From Hominenteromicrobium sp964531265 (GTDB lineage Bacteria > Bacillota > Clostridia > Oscillospirales > Acutalibacteraceae): a stretch of DNA of 64,000 nt. The notes under the pieces are model-generated. The model was given only the letters and a program-made list of their open reading frames with translations, was not told the DNA's origin and ran no database searches. A program made the position numbers and the translations under genes. Below are positions 1-8,209 of this stretch, piece after piece. The stretch is taken from NCBI GenBank assembly GCA_964531265.1, contig CAZHDW010000007.1, positions 1 to 64,000 on the forward strand, read 5' to 3'. Every line of letters begins with the position of its first letter. Within the stretch, counting starts at the first letter, position 1.

Positions 1-48
1 CCTGTGGCCTCTCCTGCGTTTGTTTTGAATGCAAAGGGAGGAAAATAC

Positions 49-1455
49 ATGGCAGCAAAGAAGCAGTTGAATGTAACAGATGAATCCAGAAGCATACCAA
101 TGACCATAATACTGCTGGCGTGGCCTGTTTTTATTGAGCAGGTCTTTACCACGCTTGTCAGCTTTGCGGATACCGCAATGGTCGGTGCACTCGGCAAGGA
201 GGCTACAGCCTCGATATCGATAAGCAATTCGCCGATATTCCTTTTGAACGGAATAATGATGGCCCTCGGTGTCGGTATAACCACCATGGTGGCACATGCG
301 GTGGGCGCCGGTGAGCATGAGCGTGTTAAGAACCTGATGCGCCATGCATTTCTTCTGATATTGTACATAGGCCTGCCGATATCCATAATTGTTGCGGCGC
401 TTTCGCGAATGATACCGCTGTGGATGGGTGCCGGCGAGGATATCATAGACATGGCGACGAATTATAACCTGATAGTTTCGGCAGGACGCGTCTTCATGCT
501 GGCATCAATGGTGCTGAATTCCGCTTTCCGCGGCTACGGCGATACAAAAACGCCGATGATACTCAATATCGTTATGAATGCCATCAACATCGTCGGAAAC
601 TATCTGCTGATAAACCCCACACGTCAGATAACCGTTCTCGGTCTTACCTTTACAATGCCGGGCGCAGGCTGGGGCGTAAACGGCGCGGCGGTCGCTACCG
701 CACTCGGTATGATAGTGGCAGGTGTCATGGCTCTCTATATTGCGTTTAAGAAGAGCAATCCTTATCGCATCAGCATTGGCGGCAAGGGCTTCTTCCGTAT
801 GGATAAGGAGCTTACCGGCGAGATATTCAAGATCAGCCTCCCGGCTGTGCTTGAGAGAGTTTTCATGTCCTCCTCCGGTATATTCGTCAGCAGCAGCCTT
901 GCAACACTTGGTACTGCAAGTATTGCTGCAAACAGCCTGTATTCCTCCGCTGAGTCGCTCTCCTACATGCCGGCATTCGCCTTCCAGACGGCTATCACAA
1001 CGCTGACAGGCCAGTCACTCGGTGCAAAGAAGCCGCATCTTGCGGAGAAATTCCTCAAGTGGACTTTGATAATGGGCACGGTTGTCATGGCTCTTACAAG
1101 TGTCGGCCTGTATGTATTCTCCGTTCCGCTCATCGGCATATTCACCCCGGATGAGGGAGTTATCGAGCTTGCCGCAGAGTGCCTCAGAATAATGGCTGTC
1201 ATCCAGATTCCGCAGATGATAGCATGGGTTATCGGTGGTCTGCTGCGTGGTGCCGGTGATACGAAGTCCAGCTTCTACATCACCGCTGCAACAAACTGGG
1301 GCATCCGCACACTGTTCGCTGTGCTGCTCGTGCGCGTATTCCATCAGAACCTCGTGGCATACTGCTATGTCATCGATATCGAAATACTGGTTCGCTTGCT
1401 CCTCATGTATCTGAGATACAGATCAGGCAAGTGGAAGACAATAATGAATAAATGA
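49..1455 (+). CDS. MATE family efflux transporter (first tandem copy)
   Basis: A 468-residue, very hydrophobic protein with the usual twelve-helix MATE layout: two six-helix halves, each with a conserved N-terminal region, including the FIEQ-FTTLVSFADTAMVG stretch near residues 29-50 and a GDTKTP motif near 180. MATE proteins export cationic drugs or metabolites in exchange for Na+ or H+; the substrate is unknown here. The ATG at 49 is chosen over the open frame reaching back to 4 because AAAGGGAGG lies 8 bases upstream and the second copy begins at the same residue. About four of five residues match the next gene, so the pair is a tandem duplication. A strong terminator follows. Confidence 0.93.
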   Translation: MAAKKQLNVTDESRSIPMTIILLAWPVFIEQVFTTLVSFADTAMVGALGKEATASISISNSPIFLLNGIMMALGVGITTMVAHAVGAGEHERVKNLMRHAFLLILYIGLPISIIVAALSRMIPLWMGAGEDIIDMATNYNLIVSAGRVFMLASMVLNSAFRGYGDTKTPMILNIVMNAINIVGNYLLINPTRQITVLGLTFTMPGAGWGVNGAAVATALGMIVAGVMALYIAFKKSNPYRISIGGKGFFRMDKELTGEIFKISLPAVLERVFMSSSGIFVSSSLATLGTASIAANSLYSSAESLSYMPAFAFQTAITTLTGQSLGAKKPHLAEKFLKWTLIMGTVVMALTSVGLYVFSVPLIGIFTPDEGVIELAAECLRIMAVIQIPQMIAWVIGGLLRGAGDTKSSFYITAATNWGIRTLFAVLLVRVFHQNLVAYCYVIDIEILVRLLLMYLRYRSGKWKTIMNK

Positions 1456-1461
1456 TAATTT

Positions 1462-1495
1462 GAGGAGCGTTTTGCAATAAAGCGCTCCTCTTTTT
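1462..1495 (+). terminator. Intrinsic terminator of first MATE gene
   Basis: An 8-bp stem (GAGGAGCG/CGCTCCTC) with a 13-base loop is followed by five T residues, just 7 bases after the stop codon. Confidence 0.88.
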
Positions 1496-1546
1496 ATGTA
1501 TAGAAATTACAAAAAAATCGACGCATGGACATTTTCACTAAACCGC

Positions 1547-1575
1547 TTGCGAAAAAGTTGAAAATATGATATAAT
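1547..1575 (+). promoter_or_regulatory. Sigma-A-type promoter of second MATE gene
   Basis: TTGCGA (1547-1552) and TATAAT (1570-1575) are 17 bp apart. The predicted start near 1582 leaves a leader of about 90 nt before the ATG at 1672. Confidence 0.72.
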
Positions 1576-1605
1576 TTTCAAGGACATTAATGTATTGAGA
1601 AATGC

Positions 1606-1635
1606 GGAGAGGCGTTCATAGATGGCCGCCTCTCC
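1606..1635 (+). promoter_or_regulatory. Leader hairpin upstream of second MATE gene
   Basis: A perfect 9-bp stem (GGAGAGGCG/CGCCTCTCC) with a 12-base loop lies in the 5' leader. No T-run follows, so it is not a terminator. The 3' arm (CCTCTCCTG) recurs at 8-16, upstream of the first copy, so the leader seems to have been duplicated with the gene. Its role is unknown; it could stabilise the mRNA or be a protein site. Confidence 0.5.
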
Positions 1636-1671
1636 TGTGTTGTCCGACTTTAGTTTTGGGGGAGTGTTAAT

Positions 1672-3078
1672 ATGCCATCTAAGAAGCCGCTCAATGTAAC
1701 GGATGAGTCCAGAAGCGTGCCACTTACGATAGTTCTTCTGGCCTGGCCGGTATTCATTGAGCAAATTTTTTCCACCCTTGTCAGCTTTGCGGATACCGCA
1801 ATGGTCGGTTCGCTCGGCAAGGAAGCAACAGCGGCGATATCAATCAGTAACTCGCCTATATTCCTGTTGAATGGCATCATCATGTCGCTCGGTGTGGGTA
1901 TCACGACAATGATAGCCCATGCGGTCGGTGCAGGCGATGAAAAACGTGCCAAAACCCTTATGCGCCACACCTTTTTGGTGCTGCTGTATGTGGGTGTACC
2001 GATCACGATCATCGTAGCTTCGCTTTCTCGTATGATTCCTATGTGGATGGGCGCTGGCGATGACATTCTTGACACAGCAACAAACTACAACCTCATTGTT
2101 TCCGCAGGACGCGTATTCATGCTGGCGTCCATGGTGCTGAATTCCGCATTCCGCGGCTACGGTGATACAAAAACGCCGATGATACTCAATATCGTGATGA
2201 ACGTTATCAATGTTATCGGTAACTATCTGCTGATAAACCCCACCCGTCAGCTCACTGTTTTCGGCTTTACCTTTACAATGCCGGGCGCAGGCTGGGGTGT
2301 TGAGGGTGCAGCGGTCGCTACGGCCCTCGGTATGACAGTGGCAGGCATTATGGCACTGTACACAGCCTTTAAGAAGAGCAACCCCTACCGTATACAGATA
2401 AGCGGTGTGAGGGATCTCCTGCCGGATAAGGAGCTTACGGGACAGATATTCAAGATCAGCTTCCCGGCCATGCTTGAGCGTATATGCATGTCCTCTTCCG
2501 GCATTTTCGTAACAAGCAGCATTGCAACTCTGGGTACTGTCAGCATAGCGGCAAACAGCCTGTTTCTCTCTGCTGAATCCCTTTCCTACATGCCGGCCTT
2601 TGCATTCCAGATGGCTATAACAACGCTTGTGGGCCAGTCCCTCGGCGCTAAAAAGCCGGATCTTGCCGTTAAGTTCCTGCGCTGGACAATGATAATGGGT
2701 ACGGTCGTCATGGCCTTTACGACAGTTGCGCTCTATCTGCTGGCCAGCCCAATCATCAGCATATTCACTCCGGATCAGGAGGTCATTGCTATGGCGGCAG
2801 AGTGCCTTAAGATAGTCGCTCTCATCCAGATTCCGCAGATGGCGGCATGGGTGTTCGGCGGTCTTCTGCGCGGTGCAGGTGATACGAAGATCATCTTCTA
2901 CATCACAGCCGCTACGAACTGGGGCATCCGTACTCTGTTCTCCGTGCTCGTTATTCGCCTGTTCCACCTCGATCTCATTGCTACCATATGGGTAATGTGT
3001 ATTGAGATACTTGTTCGTCTTGCACTGCTCTATCTGCGCTACAGATCCGGTAAGTGGAAGACCGTTATGCACGACTGA
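1672..3078 (+). CDS. MATE family efflux transporter (second tandem copy)
   Basis: Also 468 residues, and collinear with the preceding MATE protein without visible gaps; the two differ mainly by conservative changes (I/V/L, S/A), with long identical stretches around the GDTKTP region. The ATG has GGGGGAG 7 bases upstream. It has its own promoter, leader hairpin and terminator, so the copies can be expressed independently. Neither copy has lost a segment or reading frame, which argues that both are functional. Substrate unknown. Function as a cation-coupled multidrug or metabolite exporter is inferred from the family. Confidence 0.93.
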   Translation: MPSKKPLNVTDESRSVPLTIVLLAWPVFIEQIFSTLVSFADTAMVGSLGKEATAAISISNSPIFLLNGIIMSLGVGITTMIAHAVGAGDEKRAKTLMRHTFLVLLYVGVPITIIVASLSRMIPMWMGAGDDILDTATNYNLIVSAGRVFMLASMVLNSAFRGYGDTKTPMILNIVMNVINVIGNYLLINPTRQLTVFGFTFTMPGAGWGVEGAAVATALGMTVAGIMALYTAFKKSNPYRIQISGVRDLLPDKELTGQIFKISFPAMLERICMSSSGIFVTSSIATLGTVSIAANSLFLSAESLSYMPAFAFQMAITTLVGQSLGAKKPDLAVKFLRWTMIMGTVVMAFTTVALYLLASPIISIFTPDQEVIAMAAECLKIVALIQIPQMAAWVFGGLLRGAGDTKIIFYITAATNWGIRTLFSVLVIRLFHLDLIATIWVMCIEILVRLALLYLRYRSGKWKTVMHD

Positions 3079-3091
3079 TAATTGAAAGCCT

Positions 3092-3123
3092 GAGAGATGT
3101 CGGCCACGGCATCTCTCTTTTTT
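3092..3123 (+). terminator. Intrinsic terminator of second MATE gene
   Basis: An 11-bp stem (3092-3102 with 3107-3117, one G-T pair) closes a GCCA tetraloop and runs into six T residues. Confidence 0.9.
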
Positions 3124-3132
3124 CTGTTTGTC

Positions 3133-3161
3133 TTGAAAAGCCGGAGAATATGTGCTATAAA
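3133..3161 (+). promoter_or_regulatory. Promoter of the GH127-GH35 operon
   Basis: TTGAAA (3133-3138) and TATAAA (3156-3161) are spaced by 17 bp, directly after the MATE terminator and 35 bp before the GH127 start. Confidence 0.68.
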
Positions 3162-3196
3162 AGATGTACATACAAGCTTGCAAAGGGGAAGTTGCT

Positions 3197-5122
3197 ATGA
3201 AAAGTGAACGTGTGCCGGTAAATAGCTTCATCGCAGATGACAGCTTTGTCGGAAAAGTGCAGAGGCTCGTCAGGGAAGAGGTGCTGCCGTATCAGTACGA
3301 GATACTGAATGACGCCATTCCCGGTATTGAAAAGAGCCATGCGATAGAGAATATCCGCCTTGCCGCCAAAAAGCTCATGGGCGAGGACGTGAAACCGGAT
3401 GAATTCTACGGAATGGTGTTCCAGGACAGTGACGTTGCAAAGTGGATAGAAGCAGCGGCATATTCCCTGGCGGCAGGCGAGAATAAGGAGCTTGAGGAGG
3501 CCGTTGATGAGGTCATAGAGCTGTACGGTTCTTCACAGCATGAGGACGGCTATGTCAATTCTTATTTCACGGTAAAGGCTCCGGAAAAAAAGTGGACAAA
3601 TATGAGGGAGGCACATGAGCTCTACTGTGCCGGACATATGATGGAGGCTGCCGTGGCCTATTATGAGGTCACCGGTAAGCGCAGGCTGCTCGACATAATG
3701 TGCAGGAATGCGGATAACATCTACGAGCAGTTCATGCATACGAATACACGTGCATTTCCCGGACACCCGGAGGTGGAGCTTGCGCTCATGCGCATGTGGA
3801 GAGCCACCGGGAATGAAAAATACCGCGAGCTTGCTAAGCATTTTGTCGATGTTCGCGGACAAAGGCCGAACTATTACGTCGATGAGGAATCGAAAAAGCG
3901 TGGCTGGAACCTCTGGAACGGTGGGGACGAGGACACGGACTATACCCAGAGTACGCTCCCTGTAAGAGAGCAGAAGGACGCCGTGGGTCATTCCGTGCGC
4001 GCTGTGTACCTGTATACCGGCATGGCGGATGTTGCGAGGGAGACCGGAGATGAGGAACTTTTTAAGGCATGCAAGACCCTGTGGAACAGTATAATACAAC
4101 GCAGAATGTTCGTGACGGGCGGCATCGGCTCCACCTTTATCGGTGAAGCCTTTACGGCGGATTATGACCTGCCAAACGACACTGTATATGCCGAGACCTG
4201 CGCTTCGATAGGCCTGATGTTCTTTGCGAAGAAGATGCTTGAGAATGAGCGCAGAGGCGAATATGCCGACGTTATGGAGCGCGCATTTTATAATACTGTG
4301 CTTGCCGGAATGCAGCTTGACGGCAAGAGATTCTTCTATGTGAATCCGCTTGAGGTCGTCCCGGGAATATCCGGTAGGACTGCAACACACGGACATGCTC
4401 TTCCCGTGCGTCCGCAGTGGTATGCCTGTGCATGCTGTCCGCCGAATGTCGCAAGGCTGGTATCGTCCCTCGGCTCCTATGCTTACAGCGAGAACGACGA
4501 GGTGTTCTTTGCGGATATGTTCGTTGGCGGCAGAGTGGTGACGAATAAGGGAATGACCCTTGAGTGCAGAACCGATTTTCCGCATTTCGGGGATGTTAAA
4601 TACACGGTGAGCGGCTCGGCGGATACCACCTTCGCAGTGCGTATTCCGGCATGGAGCCACGGCACAGAGCTTCTTGTGAACGGTGAGAGAGTGGAGTCTG
4701 AAGCCGTTCTCAACGACGGCTATGCCTATATTGAGAGAAAATGGCAGGATGGCGACACGGTGGAGCTGAAGCTTGACATGACAGCGAGGGTGATCTACGC
4801 TTCTTCGAATATAGCTGCCGATACCGGCAAGGTCTGCGTGCAGCGCGGCCCGCTCGTATACTGTGCAGAGGAGGCGGATAACGGCAGGATTTTGCCGCTG
4901 TTTATTAAGGAGGACGCAGAGCCGAGAGCCATGGAATTCGAGCCGGAAATACTGCGCGGAATAGTGCCGATAGAGATCGACGGTTACGAAAGAGAGGAAA
5001 GCGGCGAGCTGTATTCAACAGAGAAGCCGAAATATGTTGAAAGAAAGCTGCGTCTGATCCCCTACTACACATGGGCAAACCGCGGTGAAAACCAGATGCG
5101 CGTTTGGCTGCCGCTGAGATAA
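3197..5122 (+). CDS. GH127 beta-L-arabinofuranosidase-type glycoside hydrolase
   Basis: A 641-residue protein of the former DUF1680 family, an (alpha/alpha)6-barrel retaining glycosidase typified by HypBA1, which uses a Zn-bound cysteine as nucleophile. The metal and catalytic set is visible: E333 and C335 in VYAETCAS, C413 and C414 in CACCPPN, and a putative acid/base E317 in GEAF; spacing matches HypBA1 (E338, C340, C417, C418, E322). No signal peptide is seen, so it probably acts in the cytoplasm on imported oligosaccharides. The ATG at 3197 is preferred over an upstream in-frame ATG at 3164 because AAAGGGGAAG precedes it. The GH35 gene follows 25 bp downstream. The exact sugar is unproven. 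Confidence 0.9.
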   Translation: MKSERVPVNSFIADDSFVGKVQRLVREEVLPYQYEILNDAIPGIEKSHAIENIRLAAKKLMGEDVKPDEFYGMVFQDSDVAKWIEAAAYSLAAGENKELEEAVDEVIELYGSSQHEDGYVNSYFTVKAPEKKWTNMREAHELYCAGHMMEAAVAYYEVTGKRRLLDIMCRNADNIYEQFMHTNTRAFPGHPEVELALMRMWRATGNEKYRELAKHFVDVRGQRPNYYVDEESKKRGWNLWNGGDEDTDYTQSTLPVREQKDAVGHSVRAVYLYTGMADVARETGDEELFKACKTLWNSIIQRRMFVTGGIGSTFIGEAFTADYDLPNDTVYAETCASIGLMFFAKKMLENERRGEYADVMERAFYNTVLAGMQLDGKRFFYVNPLEVVPGISGRTATHGHALPVRPQWYACACCPPNVARLVSSLGSYAYSENDEVFFADMFVGGRVVTNKGMTLECRTDFPHFGDVKYTVSGSADTTFAVRIPAWSHGTELLVNGERVESEAVLNDGYAYIERKWQDGDTVELKLDMTARVIYASSNIAADTGKVCVQRGPLVYCAEEADNGRILPLFIKEDAEPRAMEFEPEILRGIVPIEIDGYEREESGELYSTEKPKYVERKLRLIPYYTWANRGENQMRVWLPLR

Positions 5123-5147
5123 GTACTTTTAAAGGGTGGAGGACAGG

Positions 5148-7106
5148 ATGAAATTCAGGATAAACGAGCCCGTGGCGCGTGAAGCCACGGTTATAATGCA
5201 GGGAGAGGCCGCAGGACACCACTATGAGGCGACACCGCAGTATCTCACAAGGGATGGCAAGCCCTATATTTATCGCATGGGCGAGATACATTATTCGCGC
5301 GTCAAATGCTGTGACTGGGAGCGCGAGCTCAGGAAAATGAAGGATGGCGGAATAGATATTATCGCGTCCTATGTTTTCTGGAATCACCATGAGGACGTGT
5401 GCGGCGAGTTCGATTTTTCGGGAAACAGGGATATACGGGGCTTTGTTGATGCCTGCGAACGGCTCAATCTGCCATTTTTCCTGCGCATCGGCCCGTGGGC
5501 GCATGGCGAAGCGCGCTACGGCGGCTTTCCCGATTGGCTGGTGGAAAGCGGCTGTGAGCTGAGAAGCGAGGATCCGGATTATTTGAAATATGTTCGCCGC
5601 TTCTTTGAAAAGCTCTATGAGCAGCTCAAAACAAGCAAGAATATTATCGGAATCCAGGTGGAAAACGAAAAGGCGGACGGCTTTGGCTATATGCAGCGTC
5701 TGTATGACATGCTTCACGAGATAGGCTTTACCGCGCCGCTGTGGTCGGCTACGGCGTGGGGCAGAGCTGATCTTCCCACATGTCTGCTGCCGATGTTCGG
5801 AGGATATCCGGAGGCACCGTGGGCTGAGCACGTGCATGAGCTTGACCCGAACCCGAACTACTTCTTTTCTCCCGTGCGTGAGGACGGCGTTATAGGCGAC
5901 GATCTTCTCGGCAAGAACATTCAGAAGACAAATACGGAGAAAAACCTCGATAATTACCCGTTCCTGACCTGTGAGCTCGGCGGAGGAAATCAGAACACAT
6001 ATCAGCGCAGACCGCTTTTCTCCCCCGAGGATATCACGGCGCTTGCCGTGTGTAAGCTGGGCTCGGGTGCGAACGGACTCGGCTATTACATGTATCACGG
6101 CGGCGAAAACCCCGTATGCCGCGATGCGTCCGGTAAACTCAGAGTATTCCAGGAGAGCCGAGAGAGCGGCTATCCCAACGACTGCCCGATTGTTTCGTAT
6201 GATTTTCAGGCACCGCTTGGGGATAACGGTCAGATCAGGGACAGCTATTATGCGCTCGGTGAAATACATCGCTTTATTTCAGCCATGGGCGGTGCACTGG
6301 CTCAAATGCCCGTGACATTCCCGGACATAATGCCGAATGCAGCGGCGGATATCGATACACCGCGTGTTTCCGTGAGGTCGGACGGCGAGAGTGGCTTTTT
6401 ATTCTATAACAATCATGTTCACGGCAGAAAGCTTTGCGAAAAACGTGTGAATGTGACGATATACGCAAAGAGCGGCGATATCGAAATACCGCTTGTGCTG
6501 CCGGCCGGCGAGTGCGGCATAATGCCGTTCAATATGCTTATCGGTAGTGAGCGCGTCAGGTGGATTTCGGCAATGCCGGTGGGATTATCCGACGGCGTGC
6601 TGGAGTTGTACAGGCTAAACGGAACAGAACCGCAGGTGTGCCTGTCGGACGGAACGGTGCGGCGTCTTTGCGAGCTTGAGAGCATCGGCGGCGTGAAAAT
6701 AAATATTTGCGATGTAAGGACTGCCGAAAGACCCGTCGGACGTGAATTGCTGTGCGTGAAAAAGCCGAATGTGCTGAGCTTTGAAGCCTTCGGTCACATA
6801 ATGCGCAGGGATGGTACCGGGCTTTGTGACCATACTGCGGAGTACGAGGTGGCGGTTCCCGACGGAGCTGAGACTCTCCGCGTCAGGGTCATGGGTAATG
6901 TAGCGGCGGCATACTCCATGGAGACAGTGCCAAGGCTGATATCCGACCATTTCTGTGACGGAGACGACTGGTACATTGATGTTCGCAACATCGATATCGT
7001 AAGGCTCAAGGTGCAGCCTTTGACCGAGGAGGACAGCGGTACGATATATTTTGAATGCGACATGCCGCAGGGAGAGGTCGCGCCCGTAGCGGAATACCTC
7101 ATATAA
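5148..7106 (+). CDS. GH35 family beta-galactosidase-like glycoside hydrolase
   Basis: A 652-residue protein with a GH35 TIM barrel in its first ~330 residues: a RIGPWAHGE-RYGGFPDWL block near residues 110-128, the acid/base E174 in QVENE, and the likely nucleophile E276 in TCELGGG. The C-terminal half fits the beta-sandwich domains of the family. No secretion signal is seen. An in-frame GTG exists at 5136, but GGAGG at 5138-5142 makes ATG 5148 the better start. It forms an operon with the GH127 gene, so both may trim arabinogalactan-type plant side chains inside the cell. No sugar transporter or regulator is next to them in this window. Confidence 0.87.
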   Translation: MKFRINEPVAREATVIMQGEAAGHHYEATPQYLTRDGKPYIYRMGEIHYSRVKCCDWERELRKMKDGGIDIIASYVFWNHHEDVCGEFDFSGNRDIRGFVDACERLNLPFFLRIGPWAHGEARYGGFPDWLVESGCELRSEDPDYLKYVRRFFEKLYEQLKTSKNIIGIQVENEKADGFGYMQRLYDMLHEIGFTAPLWSATAWGRADLPTCLLPMFGGYPEAPWAEHVHELDPNPNYFFSPVREDGVIGDDLLGKNIQKTNTEKNLDNYPFLTCELGGGNQNTYQRRPLFSPEDITALAVCKLGSGANGLGYYMYHGGENPVCRDASGKLRVFQESRESGYPNDCPIVSYDFQAPLGDNGQIRDSYYALGEIHRFISAMGGALAQMPVTFPDIMPNAAADIDTPRVSVRSDGESGFLFYNNHVHGRKLCEKRVNVTIYAKSGDIEIPLVLPAGECGIMPFNMLIGSERVRWISAMPVGLSDGVLELYRLNGTEPQVCLSDGTVRRLCELESIGGVKINICDVRTAERPVGRELLCVKKPNVLSFEAFGHIMRRDGTGLCDHTAEYEVAVPDGAETLRVRVMGNVAAAYSMETVPRLISDHFCDGDDWYIDVRNIDIVRLKVQPLTEEDSGTIYFECDMPQGEVAPVAEYLI

Positions 7107-7121
7107 ACCGAAAACGGACAT

Positions 7122-7157
7122 AAAAATCCCCGGACTATGCTTTGTAGTCCGGGGATT
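7122..7157 (-). terminator. Terminator of the TM2 gene pair, possibly bidirectional
   Basis: A perfect 13-bp stem (7125-7137 with 7145-7157) is followed by a five-base U-run only on the minus strand. It may also stop read-through from the GH35 gene. Confidence 0.8.
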
Positions 7158-7180
7158 GCTGTATGCTTTTTACAGGCGGA

Positions 7181-7654
7181 TCAATCAACAAACGGGAGAC
7201 CGTGGCCATCGGTGGGAACAGCGTCCTTGAAGAGCTGTATGCCGTCGTGATATGCCCAGATAAGGCTGACGATCGGGCCGATACCGCACAGGAAGGAGCC
7301 GAGCAGTGTGATGAGAAGCTGAGCTACGCCCTTGCCGGTGTTTCCGAGGTAGAAGCTGTGCACACCGAATACGCCGAAGAGGAAGGCCAGCAGTGCTGCT
7401 GCGATACGGCTCTTGAGGTAATACTGTGTGGTTGTGTAGCTTCCGTAATTATTATAGTTGTTGTAATTATTATTGTACTCGGGGATGGGGTTGCTGTTGT
7501 ATGTGGGCTGTTGCTGCTGATACTGCTGTGTGTAGTTCGGCGGCTGATAGCCGTTGGGATTCTGTGTATATGTCTGCTGCTGTGTATAGCTGTAGGCATT
7601 CTGTTCGTTATTCTGCTCTGTGTTGGTATTATTATTCTCGTTGAAGTCGCTCAT
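7181..7654 (-). CDS. TM2-domain membrane protein with an N/Q/Y-rich N-terminus
   Basis: This 157-residue protein has two parts. Residues 1-80 are low complexity, made almost entirely of Asn, Gln, Tyr, Thr and Pro. The rest is a TM2 domain: a polar KSR segment, a helix with FLFGVFGVHSFYLG, and a second helix ending in the typical IWAYHDGIQLF. TM2 proteins are two-helix membrane proteins of poorly known role. AAAGGAG precedes the ATG. It is the second gene of a two-gene unit, 21 bp behind another TM2 gene. The Asn/Gln/Tyr tract could favour self-association; that is only an inference. Confidence 0.85.
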   Translation of the reverse strand: MSDFNENNNTNTEQNNEQNAYSYTQQQTYTQNPNGYQPPNYTQQYQQQQPTYNSNPIPEYNNNYNNYNNYGSYTTTQYYLKSRIAAALLAFLFGVFGVHSFYLGNTGKGVAQLLITLLGSFLCGIGPIVSLIWAYHDGIQLFKDAVPTDGHGLPFVD

Positions 7655-7675
7655 GTCGGATTCTCCTTTCCAAGA

Positions 7676-7984
7676 TCAGTCTTTCAGCTGGAAGTCGTAG
7701 GCGTCGATGTCGATCCTGTGTTCAAGAATCTTTACACCTTCGGTAATGCTCCAGATCATCACGATAATGGTGCTTATGCCGCAGGTGAGCGGAGCGCCGA
7801 GCAATGAGAGCAGGAGCTGGGTAAGACCGCGCTGGTTATTGCCAAGGTAGAAATTGTGAAGACCGAGTGTGCCGAGAAGAATGCCGAGTATACCGGCAGC
7901 CATACGGCTCTTCTGCTTGTAGCCCTCAGGCGGAGTTGCGCCGTACATGGGAGCGCCATAGGGGTTATAGGAGTTGTTCTGCAT
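7676..7984 (-). CDS. TM2-domain membrane protein
   Basis: A 102-residue protein with a short N/Y/G/P-rich head and a TM2 domain (LGTLGLHNFYLGN followed by a second helix and an IWSITEGVKIL end). The open frame continues to an ATG at 8020, but AGAGGAA lies 7 bases before the ATG at 7984, and the promoter predicts transcription to begin near 8025, so the shorter form is preferred. It leads a two-gene unit with the N/Q/Y-rich TM2 gene. Function unknown. Confidence 0.82.
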   Translation of the reverse strand: MQNNSYNPYGAPMYGATPPEGYKQKSRMAAGILGILLGTLGLHNFYLGNNQRGLTQLLLSLLGAPLTCGISTIIVMIWSITEGVKILEHRIDIDAYDFQLKD

Positions 7985-8031
7985 AACAAATTCCTCTTTT
8001 CTGTAATAAGCGTTTGTCATTGTTTGATTAC

Positions 8032-8060
8032 ATTATATAGGACATCGGGCCGCTTTGCAA
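8032..8060 (-). promoter_or_regulatory. Promoter of the TM2 gene pair
   Basis: On the minus strand, TTGCAA (8055-8060) and a perfect TATAAT (8032-8037) are separated by 17 bp. Confidence 0.72.
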
Positions 8061-8131
8061 GTGCTTTTAAGCGGATGTAAGATAGTCGTAATTATTCTTT
8101 AAGCTAATGTGCGCCGGAGATATCTTCCGGC

Positions 8132-8160
8132 TTGAAAAAAACTAAATAGTGTAGTATACT
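8132..8160 (+). promoter_or_regulatory. Promoter of the CLC gene
   Basis: TTGAAA (8132-8137), 17 bp, TATACT (8155-8160), about 50 bp before the start codon. A GCCGGA/TCCGGC hairpin lies just upstream (8113-8131). Confidence 0.7.
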
Positions 8161-8209
8161 ATAAAACTGTTCGCGATAAATTATATTCCTATAACGGAGC
8201 TGAGATAAT

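Noticed and set aside
1582..1671. Guanidine (ykkC or mini-ykkC) riboswitch before the second MATE gene
   Set aside because: Exporters are sometimes under guanidine riboswitches, but the leader has only one plain hairpin and none of the conserved ACGR loops.
1840..3231. Long open frame of 463 codons on the strand opposite the second MATE gene
   Set aside because: The plus-strand protein is an unmistakable MATE transporter; the antisense product is rich in His, Cys and Arg with no family resemblance and no ribosome binding site.
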